This document shows, piece after piece, positions 51,401-62,968 of a DNA stretch of 64,000 bases. Position 1 is the first letter of the stretch. Every line of letters begins with the position of its first letter. The stretch is from Eopsaltria australis (lineage: Eukaryota; Chordata; Aves; Passeriformes; Petroicidae), in assembly GCA_034509425.1 (NCBI GenBank), contig JAVTVJ010000130.1, positions 1,977,501 to 2,041,500 on the forward strand, read 5' to 3'. The notes under the pieces are model-generated. The model did no database searches, was not told the origin of the DNA, and was given only the letters and a program-made list of their open reading frames with translations. A program made the translations under genes and the position numbers.

Positions 51401-54194
51401 ACTGATCCCACATGACAATCCTATATTTCTGTGTATTTAACCATATAATTAAAACCTGCTGCTACACATACTAATTAGATGGACAGCATTTCATTTCAGG
51501 AGTCAGCACCCCCCGACTGACAGCGTGGCAGCACCAGGTGCCTGCAGCAGCCAGGCAAAGGTTTTGCTGTTTGGAGATGTCAGCGCTGGCTCACCAGAGG
51601 ATGCCCTGGGAGGGCTGGACGGGGGTTAACAGCAATCCCCTCTCCACCGTGTAAGTTTCATTAAAATCACCAAAGGTTGGACTGTTCCAAGCATGAGACA
51701 CTGCCTGTAAACACCTTGCAAAGAGCCAGGGGCAAAGACAGGTCCCAGGAACATCCACTGGGGCCTCAGCAGAGGATGTGCCACTGTAAGTCTGAGAAGC
51801 TGTAACTCAGGACTTCAGGTAATAAATGCCCCACACGCTGTTTCCAGGGTCCGTACAGTGTCCAGTTCTGATCATGGCTGTAGCTGCTGCCATCTGCAGC
51901 TTGGCAGAATATTCTAAAGCAGATTAATCACTGTATAGGAAAATCTGCACTGAGAAAGAACATGAGTAACACTGATCTAATTTATCCCCCCTCCACCAAT
52001 GACCCCCAACATCACAGGTGCATGTCTGCAACCACAGAAAAAAAAATTCAATCCTGGCTTCAGGCACACCTTATTAAACATGTCCCTTATCTCCACAGCA
52101 CAGCCTCAGCACCAAGTGCAAGGCTCCTGCAGACCTTCAGCTGGACTTCAGACATCTCATGGCCATTCATGTTTATCAACAGCCCTCCCAGTTCCCATGA
52201 AAAGACAGAAGACACTTCCACATAAACAGCAGCCACTAACCATACAAGAGCAGAGCTCTGTGGATTCAGAACTACAGAAGCATCAAAGGCTCAGGGAAAT
52301 TTCACCACTCTTGCACACATAGAAGCTCACAAAGCATCAATAAACAGTTTTGCTGACCACACACATTCATTTACACATCAGCCTGGGCTTTAACCTAATT
52401 GCTTTCTGCATATATAAACTCAAAGGAAAACCAGTTCATCTCAGACCTCAGCTGATCCCAGTAACACACTGGTGACCACAAACCCAGTGGGCTCAGGCCA
52501 GATCAGGGCTGGCTGCTCCACAGGTGGGGTGGCTCCACACTCAGCACAACCTTTGGTCATTGGATGCAGGAGAGTTTCCTTGCTCTCCTAATCCCTGTCA
52601 CTCAGCTGCCTGCAGGAAACCAAGGGCTGTAATCACCACACTGCCTTTTAACTGAAAAGACAGCATTAGATCTCATCAGCCATTTCACTGTCACACTGCA
52701 TTGTCCGCACAGGATAATGAGCCCCGAGGCTCCGCTGCTCCCAGCACTGCAGTGTGACAGGGAACATATTCCTGCACGGCACACAGCGACAGGAGCCTGC
52801 CCCGAGCACAGGGAGAGCCTGCAGACACTTGTAGGGACAAGGCACGCCTGTGTCTCTGCCTGGAGATTTGAACTGAGGCTTGGGCTTGAGTCCCCCAGTT
52901 CTCACAGCAGCAAACTTGCAATCCTCATGGAAACAAAGATACAGAACCCTTCTTTAAGCGTTTCTCTGGCTAAATAAATAAAATAAATTGATAATGATAA
53001 AAGTATCACATGAGGAAAAACATTTGTTGTGTGTTATAGAAACAGCTGAGTATCTGTAAGGGAAATGATTTGGGATTGTAACTTACCTGACTACATCTTA
53101 TGGGTTTTGCTTCTTTTTGGTTCACCCTGGATATTACAAAATTGGGTTGTTTATAATCAGCACTCATTTTCACATTCCTAAGACATACTAATAGCTGAGC
53201 TATAGCACTGCAGTGAAGTGTTAACTGAATTTTTCCAGCACTTCTCTTCACCTTTCCACTCTCCACTGACAAAAAAATCTTTTCCAGCTGAGTTCAGCAA
53301 ACCTGCATATCTGAGTGAAGGCAGAAAGGCCTCACACTGAGTCACAGCCAGTTTAGGTACAAACAGTTCCAAAGCAAAATTAAAAACAAACAAACAAAGC
53401 CAACAAAATCTGGGATGCTTATTTAAAGCTACAAACTGTTGATCTAAAAAGTTGGTGCTGACTAGGGAGAAAATAGAGTCAGAACATTTTTAATTTGTGA
53501 AATGTTAGCAAAATTTACCACTGGGGAATACCAAACTAAGCTGTGCATAATTAAGGCACTAATAAATACCAGTATGAGCCAGGCTCGAAGCTCAGTAATA
53601 CTGGGATAAATCCAGTCTAAATTTACAGTGGCATGACTAGGACAGCTCTGTCCTTATAAATCTATCCACCTGCCAGCAGGAAGAATTTTAGTTGCAGAGA
53701 ACACAAGTCAAGGAGGACCCATCCACCTGCACCCTGTATCCCTCCTGCTTGTTCTGCCTGGATGCAGTTTAACTGGACAGCATCATACACAAACAGCAGT
53801 CTCCCCTCTTTCTGCACTGCAACTTAATATTGCAATTATTTAATCCTACCTTATGTCATCCTGAGCTCCCTGCCTACACACAGCTTCCAGAAAGCATCTC
53901 ACTTGTAAACCATACAGCAACTATTAGTCCATACATTATGTAAGCAATAATCTGGAGAGCGGGAGGGGGGTGGAAGGAACAAATCCATAGCCTTAGCAGG
54001 CTGGCTAAGTGCCCCATTTCCAATGAATGTCAATTTGCTGGTTACCTGAACAGCATGGGGATTACAGATTTCACCCGTGCTGACAGATGGCATTTTGCAG
54101 TTTTGATCCATGACACATTTAAAGGAATACTTTCATGAAGCCAGACACACGAGAAAGAGTAAAGGACCTGAGACAGGAAAACATGGACTGCATT

Positions 54195-54224
54195 AAGCAT
54201 GCAAGATTCAAGCATGCAAGGTTT
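54195..54224 (+). repeat. 15-bp tandem duplication
   Basis: AAGCATGCAAGATTC is followed at once by AAGCATGCAAGGTTT, so two 15-bp units differ only near their ends. The period is a multiple of three, which creates a repeated KHARF-like peptide in one plus frame, but there is no evidence that it is coding. Confidence 0.9.
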
Positions 54225-57200
54225 TGCTCTGCTGTCACACCAGGATTGATCCCATTAACTTCCATGGGGACAGGCCCGATTTACTCAATTGTAAACAATC
54301 AAAATGAGGCCTGTGGCTCGAGTCCAACAGAGCAATTCATTTTCAGCACTGCAGGCTCTCCCAACTCCATCAGGGCCAGACACACTCAGGGATTTGCCAG
54401 AGTGAGCCATGGTGTCCTCTGAGAGGCGGCAGCTCCCGGATCCACCTGGCTAATCCTGCTTTCACTTTATCCAGGTGCTCAGCAGAAGTACTGTAGGATG
54501 AATAAGGTACCTTTATTTATAACATGGAAGCAATTAACCAGCACTGGGTCCAAGCTGTCCCCTTCACTGGTTAAACCCCCTTGAGGAGCAGCATAAATGT
54601 GATACAGCCTCTTACTGCTCCCTAGGCAGGCAAGTAGCACCCTGAGAGCTGTTCCTGTATAGAGGTGAGTGTGCAAGGGCAGACAGGAGATACAGCATCA
54701 CTAAGGGTAAGATAAATACATTAAACTGTGCTACTCAACATCACATCCTTACATGACAAGGAAAATTTCCAAGGTTCCTGTTTGAAATCTAAACAAAGCA
54801 CACCTTTATTTGCTCTTGATTTCACTGTCTCTCCTTTCTCTATATTCTCAAAGACTGTAAGAAAGCTACTGGCTACAAACTCTCTGCTCTCATACCCACA
54901 TTTCACTTACTGGCTTTTACAGTACCTTAAAATTTTGTCAATTTTATTGGTTTTATATAAGCCCCAGTGATCAATCATCAAGTAAAGGATATGAAGCAAA
55001 AATACAATAAACATTATTGCTTGACAGCTGCCTGGTGGCCCATGTGGGACCAGCTGATGGCATCACTCCAGGACCTAATAGAGAAGCTTATACCTTCAGA
55101 TTAACATTAATTGGCATCCTTAGGGCAGCACAAGCAAAGAGGCCAAGGACCAAATGAGCCACAAAAATTCAGCAAACCACTTCTTCCTCAGCTGAGGGGA
55201 GACAGACAGGCAGCCCGCCATGGAGAAACTTCTTTGTTATTCTCAAGGAGAGGCAAACATACAGACAGTGCCCTGACAGGTCTCTGCAGAGGGTGACAGA
55301 TGATTTCATAGACAAGGAAGTTTTAAACAAAACAAATAATAAAAGAGAGCAGATTGCCTCTGATGTGACCAGAGACATCCTTTGAGGATGCTAATGGAGT
55401 AGAGAATTGATTATAAAGCTTGCCTTTTTTTGCAGCACACACAGTAAAGAACAAGTGCTTGAATCAAACATGAGCATGCATAAAGATGCCCTTCCCTGGA
55501 AGAAGACAGCTTTATACCCTGAATTTCTGGCAACAAAAGGTGCAAAACACTAAAATATTTATCAAACAGCTTTGGTCCAAAGACCCATGCACGGGTTCTG
55601 GACTATTTTGACATGGGCAGGGAGCTCTTGGTACATTAGAAAGTATCAGTTCCTGAGATTGGACTCTTTCTGCTAAAACTGGAGGTTTTAGCTCTCAGTG
55701 ACAGCATTCATTACAAACACAGCTGTTAGGAAGCTAACACCACCAGTGACTTCTCCTTTCCTGTTTGTTTGGAGTTAGGAGAAGGTTTCTGTTTGGTTTC
55801 TTCTCAGAAAATTCTGGCAACTTCCTCCTCTGGACAGGAGGCAGCACAATAATATGTGGTCTTGTGCCTCAACACCTGAGCATCACATGGGATTCTCAAA
55901 CAGATCCCATGTGAAAATCTGCCACTCTCCCGCATACACAAACAACAGACTTCTCATTAAAATGTCAGCTTGTTTTAAAAAAAAAGTTTCAGACTTCCTT
56001 AAGCTCTCAGGATCCAGGTCACAGGAAAACTGCCTGTCACACACTTCCCAGCTTGACATGTCAGCATTTAAATGCTCCCAGCAGGAGCCTGCTTGCACCT
56101 GCTGTTTCCCTCTCTCCCCTTTGCCTGCCTCACCATCCCAGAGACAGTGACGGGTCTGGCACTGTGACACTGAAGCAAAAGGCACCTTTTCCTTGGAGCC
56201 AGGGCCATGGCACTGCTGTCAGCAATATATTCACTGAGAGGGGTCACACTTCCCAAACTGAGCTGGAAACTATGACATAAGACTGATTGTGTTTTAGATT
56301 GGACGTGTTTGTACAGCAGGACAGAGGTGGATGGAAGGCAACCTCCCCTCCACACCTTCCCCTGGCCAGCTTGCTCCTGACACGGACAACACACAAGGAA
56401 GCAGCTGGCACAAAACCAGAGTGTTGAACGCAGAGCAAGTCTATCACAAGGCTTGTCACTGATTCACAGGACATTCAGATGGTCCATGATGTTTTCAGGC
56501 TGGTAAAGGAGGATGGGATATCTTAAAGAGAGTCTGGGGCTCAATGAAGTTAGGCTGCCACAACCAGCAGCTTCTAAGTGCGATAAACAGTCCGGGGGAA
56601 AAGGCCTCAGCAGTCACTGAGCAGCACAAGCAACACCATCTCAGCCAGCACCTCACTGTGTCTCGATCTTGGTGGGACCACATTATGTGGGTTCAAAGCT
56701 CCCACACAGGCAACTAAAAGCACAAAACAAGGACCAGTGTTAAAGGACTCTCGTTACCCAAGGAGCCAGGCTATGCAAGTCAAGTCAGTAAATAAAAACT
56801 AAATGCTGGCCAAGAATCATTCTCCAAAAACTATTTTGCATGCAACTGTGTATCAGTAGCCAATTAATTTAGGAGATGGAGTACACTTTGCAAAGACACC
56901 AGTCCCATGGTAATGATGCCTGTACCAAGAGATCCGCAGAGAACGTGGGGGAAGGAAAGGGGTTAGGGAGAGTTGCCAGGCTGCTGTTCAAGGAAGAAGC
57001 TTTGATCTAAGACAGAAGGGAAAAAAAAATTAAGCATCCTTTAGACTGTATCAGCATGGTTTATTTATCAAGCTAGAACCTATTACAACTATACTGATTG
57101 CTTTGAAGTTTCCTGGCCTATGTCAACTGTTTATTTACGATTCCATAATTGAGTTATGTCAGAAGTGCCAGCCTGGGAATTAGACTGCTTCCTAAGGGAC

Positions 57201-58324
57201 AGTGAACATGAGTCTGTTTTAACTCCATGGTGCTTCCGTGTGTGCTGTCAGGATGCACCAGTTTCTGCTCCAAACTGGGCTGCTCTTCCCTAAGGGCTGA
57301 AAGATGTTGAGTGCTCCATGTCAATGACACTAATAACTTGATCAAGAGAGGAAAAGGCTGCCACTGAACAAACCAGCAGCTGCCAGCTGCGCTGCATTGG
57401 GAATGCCCATTTCACCCGTGGGATCAGAACATATGGAGCTGATGCCGCTGGTCAGGGTGGGAACTGAGCTCCACCAGAGTCATGATACTAAGCAGGGGCA
57501 GTCAGAAGTGAAATATTAATAATTTTAAAATAAAAAGAAAATTGCCATGATTTTTCCCTTCCCATACTCCAGCCATCCAGCTACAGGAAAAACAAACTAA
57601 AAAACCCCCAACCCATAGAACAAAACGATCCCTCACACTCTGTGCATAGCAAAACCCAACTGAACTGAACACACAAAGTATTTTCTATGGGTGATCTGTC
57701 TCCACCAGTGCCAGGCAGCTCCCTACAACACATCCTAGGGCTTTTTACATTCCAGCTTCTGGTTGAATATTTTTTAAATATGCTGCTTTCATAGATTTTG
57801 TTTCCCAACTTTTGTTAGCTTTGTTCTTGGCAATACATTATCAACCATAACTCAGTCATTAACAATCTAATGCTCTTTCCCACTTAGGGACGAGTCTTTC
57901 ACAACACTGCACCCACTTCCCCTCACCTCACAACGTAGGTGTTCATGGGCATTTCTATTCCTCCTAGTCTTCCTCTTCCTTCCCCCAGTTTTCATGCTGC
58001 AATCTGCCTCCTTTGCTTCCCTTTCTTCCATTGGACCAAAAATCCAGGTACAGAAAACAAATAATTCTCTGTGCAAAGCCATCGTTAACCCCTTGTCCTT
58101 TCTCTCTTCATCATTCTCTGGAGATGCTATTACCAAGAGGCCTTATTTTTCTTTTTAAATTACTCTCTCATTTCTCCCTTTCCAGCAAGTTTGCACTCCT
58201 CAAGGTATAGTATCCCCTGGATTTTAGAAGCCTACATATGTTTATTAGAGGTCACTATCAACAAGGTACAAGGGATTGACAAACACCAGTGCCTGTGCCC
58301 CACAGTGCTTCTGTGATGTCAAGG

Positions 58325-58422
58325 CCCAGTACATTTAATTTCTGAATGAGGAACTGGGGCTCAGGGAACAAGGTACCTGATCAGTGTCACACACAGGAAG
58401 AAGCCCAAGTCTGTAATCTGAA
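58325..58422 (+). mobile_element. Probable MIR SINE fragment
   Basis: The segment carries GAATGAGGAACTGGGGCTCA, then a region resembling 'aggttaagtgacttg', then CAGTGTCACACACAGGAAG and AAGCCCAAGTCTGTAATCTG. Established knowledge: the MIR core reads GATGAGGAAACTGAGGCACA, then GAGAGGTTAAGT, then AAGGTCACACAGC, then GAACCCAGGTCTG. The order and spacing agree across about 90 bases. MIR was active before the bird-mammal split and old copies survive in birds. Borders and divergence are approximate because I compared from memory. Confidence 0.6.
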
Positions 58423-58438
58423 CATTTATAAAGAACAT

Positions 58439-58518
58439 GTAAAACAAAACAATCAAAAAGCACACAAAAAACCCAAACAAAAAAAAAAGTACAAACAAAT
58501 GGGAAAAAAAACCCACAC
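58439..58518 (+). repeat. A-rich (AAAAC)-like simple repeat
   Basis: About 80 bases dominated by A-runs broken by C, close downstream of the probable MIR fragment. The lysine-rich plus frame and the phenylalanine-rich minus frame here are artefacts of this composition. Confidence 0.8.
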
Positions 58519-61500
58519 AGGATTTTTTCTCAAGCACTTTGAGTTCACTAATGTGACATCAGTTAAAATACCTGAAGTCTGACTAAATTCACAAAATTTA
58601 CTAATTTTAGCCAGCTTCCTCTTTAAATGAAAAGGTGATTTCTGCTCCACCTGAGCCCTGTTTCCAAGGTACAGCCTGACCAGGGCATTCAGAGTCCCTG
58701 GGTTTCACCAGTGTGGGTACCATTGAGGGAAGCTGAACATGTTACATGCAGCTCTTTTAATTCTGTCTCATTCAGACTTCAAAGTCCACATCAGCTGCCA
58801 AATGCAATTTCTTCTGAGCTTTGAAGAACTTACATCCTAACTTCAAAAATTTCTCTGCCACAGTCCCTCCTTGTCAAATCATGGCTCACCAGCAACAAAT
58901 GTCATCGACCCAGCCCTCCCTCCTCTGCTACTGCAGGTGGCATGGCTTGACACCATGGTTTTAACTATGTCAAATAAAATCTTATATTGTAGATTTTAAA
59001 TAATTTCAAATTCTTTTAACTCATGTTTTTTTCCCCACACACACCTTCCATAATCATTCAACATTTCAGTACACTGGCACTATTCTAATCCACCCTTCAT
59101 TAAAAAATAACTCCCTCTTCAGTCTATCTTTCTGTACAGAAAGAAGCTGACAATTTAAAAGCCCTCAGTCTGTTCAGCCAATTTAAGAGTATATTTGATG
59201 AGCACTGGCATGTTCAAACAGAGTGTAACACTTTGAGCTTAAGACATTTTAATATTCCACAGTGTAACCTTGAGTCCCACAGCCCTGGGCATCCTAAACC
59301 TCATGGGTTTTGTGCTCCAGTATTCATCACCTCTTCCTTCATTTACGTTCAACACTGGAAACACGTCTCAGAAAACTGCCTTTTTCTTTATCACCTGGAT
59401 GACATTCCATTGTTTATTTCCACACGCAATCGAAGGAAGTCCCACCAAATCACCCCTCCCTTTTCCAGGCACATCTGAGTGCTGAGAGAGTGAATAGTTC
59501 TTCTTTTGTGGAAAGAGTGCTCAGAAATGGCTCTGCTCTCTGGGGCAGTCTTGCAGAGTAGAAATGGTGATGAACCAGAATTCAATTATGTAATGAGAAA
59601 TTGCTTTAATTAGCCAGTTAATTGACTCCTCGATTGCAATAACTAAAATCACTTGCTTTTACAAGGCACACTATTTTTTTCCTAAGGGCTCCCAGGAATC
59701 ATCGCTGCCTCTCACTTCCCTCCACATCAAATAAAACTAAAAAGGATCCAAGAGTGCTGGCATGCTGGAAGATCACACACTTGATTACTGCTTTGGAGCA
59801 GCCCCAAAAGAAATTCAGAAGAGGGGGGCAGAGGTGCGTTGTAGCACCAGGGTAATGAACCAGTCTTCCTTTGGTAGAAAGAAGCCTGAACTTGAAGCAG
59901 GTGAAATGCAAATGAATCGAGCTGCCTTAATGCTGACTTCTCTTTACTTTTTTCTGAAGTCTCCTAACTCAAAAAGATGGGCATTTTTCAACACAAGCAA
60001 GATCCAGGATCTACGCACATGAACAAGAGAGCTGCTCAAATGTCAAAGAAGGGGCACACAGTGCCTTGGAAAATGTCCTTAAGACACAGTTCAGGGTCAG
60101 TTACACAAAGAAGCAGTTCCAGATGTCTCAAAGATGAGCATGAGGGACAATCCAGGTCACTTCCGCAGCACACTGAACCCAGTGCCTAGTCCAGGTTTAG
60201 GATATTGCACATAGACCTAAGACAGACAGCAGAATTTAGCCAGAAAGCTGCTTCTGTTTAGTTCAAGTTTGGATTTGGTAACCCATTTAATAGGGATGTA
60301 AAATTCTACTCTGAAACAAAGAAAAAGAGAACACAACTTGTGAGGCCAGCAGTGCATTAGCACAAGGGAAACAGGAGGTACTGCTAATGCAAACAGTCAT
60401 CAGATTTCACACAGCAATGACAACTAAGAAGAGAAAAAGGATCAGAGTGGAATGAACCACTAATCTCTCTGTCCCAGGACTCTGCACCTCGGTTATCCCC
60501 TGGAGAGCTGCAAGGGTTCATGAAGAATATTTCTTGTAGCACAGGATCATCACTACCCTGGTAGTTCCTAAGATCTTCCACCTTTTTTCTCCTCTTACCC
60601 TGTCCCATAAAGCTGCTGTGACAAGGTTCCCTGGTGTCTCACAATGTACATCTCTGCCTGGGTGTTTTGCCCAACACAGGATAGACCTCTGTCCTTGGGG
60701 TCAGTCTGCCTCGAGGGACAGCCTTCTCCTTTACAGACAGAAGTGCAGACAAGCCTTCACTCCACAGGGCTCTCTTGCTGCTTCCATCAGTGAGACTCTA
60801 TCAGTGCTCTTGCTGTGACAGTGACCTTAGGTCTCATGCAGTTCAACCACTTTTCCTCCTCTCCTGTCTTACAGCAGGTCATCACCAGGAGGCAAATAAA
60901 TAATGATAAAGTAACTGTGCAAAAGGCAGGCTGGTGAGTTCTGTGACATTTTAAACATCTGTTTGATAGCATTGGATGAATGCAAAATACCAGGGCACAC
61001 TGTGTGGATAGAGGGCTGAGTCTGACAGCACCTTTTAAACACCGGAGGAAATATCTTACCTTGCTCAAAGGGGAAGAAAGAATAATCAATGGTGTTGTGT
61101 CTCCACTGAAGATCACATGGGACTTGAACAGAAATTGCAACTATTTATATACAAACTCTTCTTGGAGGAAACCTCAGACATAATCAACAGGGAACACCTG
61201 TATGTTTGATTAGGGCTGATATTTTAATCTAAAGACAAACACTCTGTCCTAACAATAAAATCAACACCAGTGTGGTAAGTAGGTCACTTTTTTGATGCAA
61301 GTATGTCAGGAATTACTTGGGCCCAGCATTCTGCACCTAAAGCAAGTGAAAGTATCACCAAAAGAATGCCTTTTGGGATCTGAGCAGAAGCTGCTCCTGC
61401 TGGAGCCTGCAGAAAGCAGTGCACTGCCTGGGCAAGTGGCAAACAGGGGCAAGAATCCCAGGTGGGATCACAAGTTAGATGAAATTCAGCTACAGTAGAA

Positions 61501-62680
61501 GAGTTTGCACCAGAGAATGGGGACACAAGCAGAGAAGTTTGAGACCCACTTTTGTAGAAAACCTAACATCACAGCTCAATTTAAAAAGCAAAATCCATCA
61601 GCTCTTGAAACATAATTCACTAAAAGAAGCCTGAAGAACTGACTTCCCAACAAAGCATTGGCTTTTAAATGAACCAGTCAGCTTTGGGAAGCAGAAGTTG
61701 AGATGGATGGCTCACCAAATACCAGATACTTGCAGGTCCTGCACTGACAGAGCAAACAGAGCCTGGATAGAGAAGTGCCCAGAACCTGCCCCATTCCCTC
61801 CCTCAGACCTCTCTCTGAAGGTCCCTAAGAACAAGAACCACCTTCATCCTGAGAAACAATCACCAAATGCACAAAATACATACATAACACTAAACTGACT
61901 AAAACAGGCTTAATTACAAATTACTATTAAAATATGTGGCAGGTCTCAGATATTTTTCCTTTTAACCCAATGACATCCCTTTGTTTAAAAATATCACAAT
62001 TTCCGTGACAGAACAGCCATAACAGTTTTCTTTCAATCCAGAATGCACTGTCAGGATTGATTGTGCACTAAGCCACTCCTTAAACCTTTATAACACCAGA
62101 TACTTCAGGAAGGACTGCGGCAGCCTTTAAAAAGAGTACAGACAGTGCCATAGATGATTTAAAGACTGGAATAAATGTCATGTCGAAGGTGGTTACGTGA
62201 AAATTTAAAATAGGCAAAATTAAATTACCCATGAGAAATACAGCCTGAATCTCTGACCTGAATTTGGTCAGAAAGTTTGCTTTGTCTAACTCACTCAAAT
62301 CAGGAGTGCAAGACAGAAAGGTAGGAAGGTTGGGATGATACAAACTATGAAGAATGCAAGATAATACACAGAAAGCTCTGCACCAAAATACAGAAGGTGA
62401 AATACTGCATAAGCTGAGATCCAGAAGTAAGAGAAGGGTTTTTCTAAGAACCCTTGCAAAAACCTGGGGGACCAAACCATTCAAAAAACCACAGATTCAG
62501 TGACCAGCAAGAGATTAACAAAACCGTTGCAATTTTACAGACGTAATAAATGGAAAAATAACCTGCAAATCTCAAATATAATCAAATTTCTTCAGGAATA
62601 AGTGCATGTAGGTATCAAACCAAGCCATAACCTACAATAAAATAGCAGAGGCACTTTTCTGAGAAAAAGTCTATTAGATG
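58519..62680. other. Unique non-coding DNA, no gene seen
   Basis: No gene or transposon recognised. The frames at 60787-61140 (minus, 117 codons) and 62080-62484 (minus, 134 codons) are hydrophobic and resemble no family. A good donor-like site on the minus strand (AAG/GTAAGA) near 61063 has an AG about 45 bases behind it, without further support. Confidence 0.55.
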
Positions 62681-62684
62681 GTAA
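62681..62684. repeat. Left target-site duplication GTAA
   Basis: The four bases before the LTR, repeated exactly directly after it at 62965-62968. This shows the element inserted as a retroviral provirus. Confidence 0.8.
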
Positions 62685-62964
62685 TGATGCCTTAAGTTTT
62701 AGCTTTTATATTTTCCAGATCAGTACTGCATTAGTGTATAACTCTAAAACTCCACAGCCTGTCAGCTACTGTTCTACCACTTTAGTCAGACAAAATAATT
62801 TCTCTCTAGGCCCAAAATCCAAGGACATCTTGTTTTCTTGGGTGGAGTCTCTGTGAGACTCTTGCACTGCTCAAGGTGTACCCTGTGAAGGCCTTCCAAT
62901 AAATACCTACTTTATCCTTTTAACTCTGTCTAGCCTCTGTTCTAGGTGGCCTCTTCAGGCATCA
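62685..62964 (+). mobile_element. Solo LTR of an avian endogenous retrovirus
   Basis: A 280-bp long terminal repeat. It begins TGATGCCTTAAG and ends CTTCAGGCATCA. These ends are inverted copies at 11 of 12 positions and have the canonical TG...CA termini of retroviral LTRs. The flanks carry the same 4 bp, GTAA, on both sides. Inside, AATAAA at 62898-62903 is followed by a T-rich stretch and TCTAGCCTCTGTTCTAGG, fitting an R-U5 region after a polyadenylation signal, which sets the + orientation. The sequence right after the LTR (AAAGCCCGAG...) shows no tRNA primer-binding site and no gag or pol coding, so the internal part was lost by recombination between two LTRs. A 4-bp duplication is typical of gammaretrovirus-like (class I) elements, but class cannot be settled from an LTR alone. 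Confidence 0.88.
62898..62903 (+). terminator. LTR polyadenylation signal AATAAA
   Basis: A perfect AATAAA about 66 bases before the end of the solo LTR, the usual place between R and U5. It could still end transcripts that run through the LTR on the + strand; use today is not shown. Confidence 0.6.
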
Positions 62965-62968
62965 GTAA
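62965..62968. repeat. Right target-site duplication GTAA
   Basis: Exact copy of 62681-62684. The perfect match fits a fairly young insertion, but four bases carry little information on age. Confidence 0.8.

Larger units (their letters stand above)
40141..58324. other. Unique non-coding DNA, no gene seen
   Basis: No gene or transposon recognised over about 18 kb. Small features are short tandem duplications at 40881-40909 and 54195-54224, an A9G9 tract at 42463-42480, and a possible 40-base minus-strand exon at 53087-53126. The 153-codon minus-strand frame at 41993-42454 has no family resemblance. A pyrimidine-rich zone runs at about 57950-58200. Confidence 0.55.
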
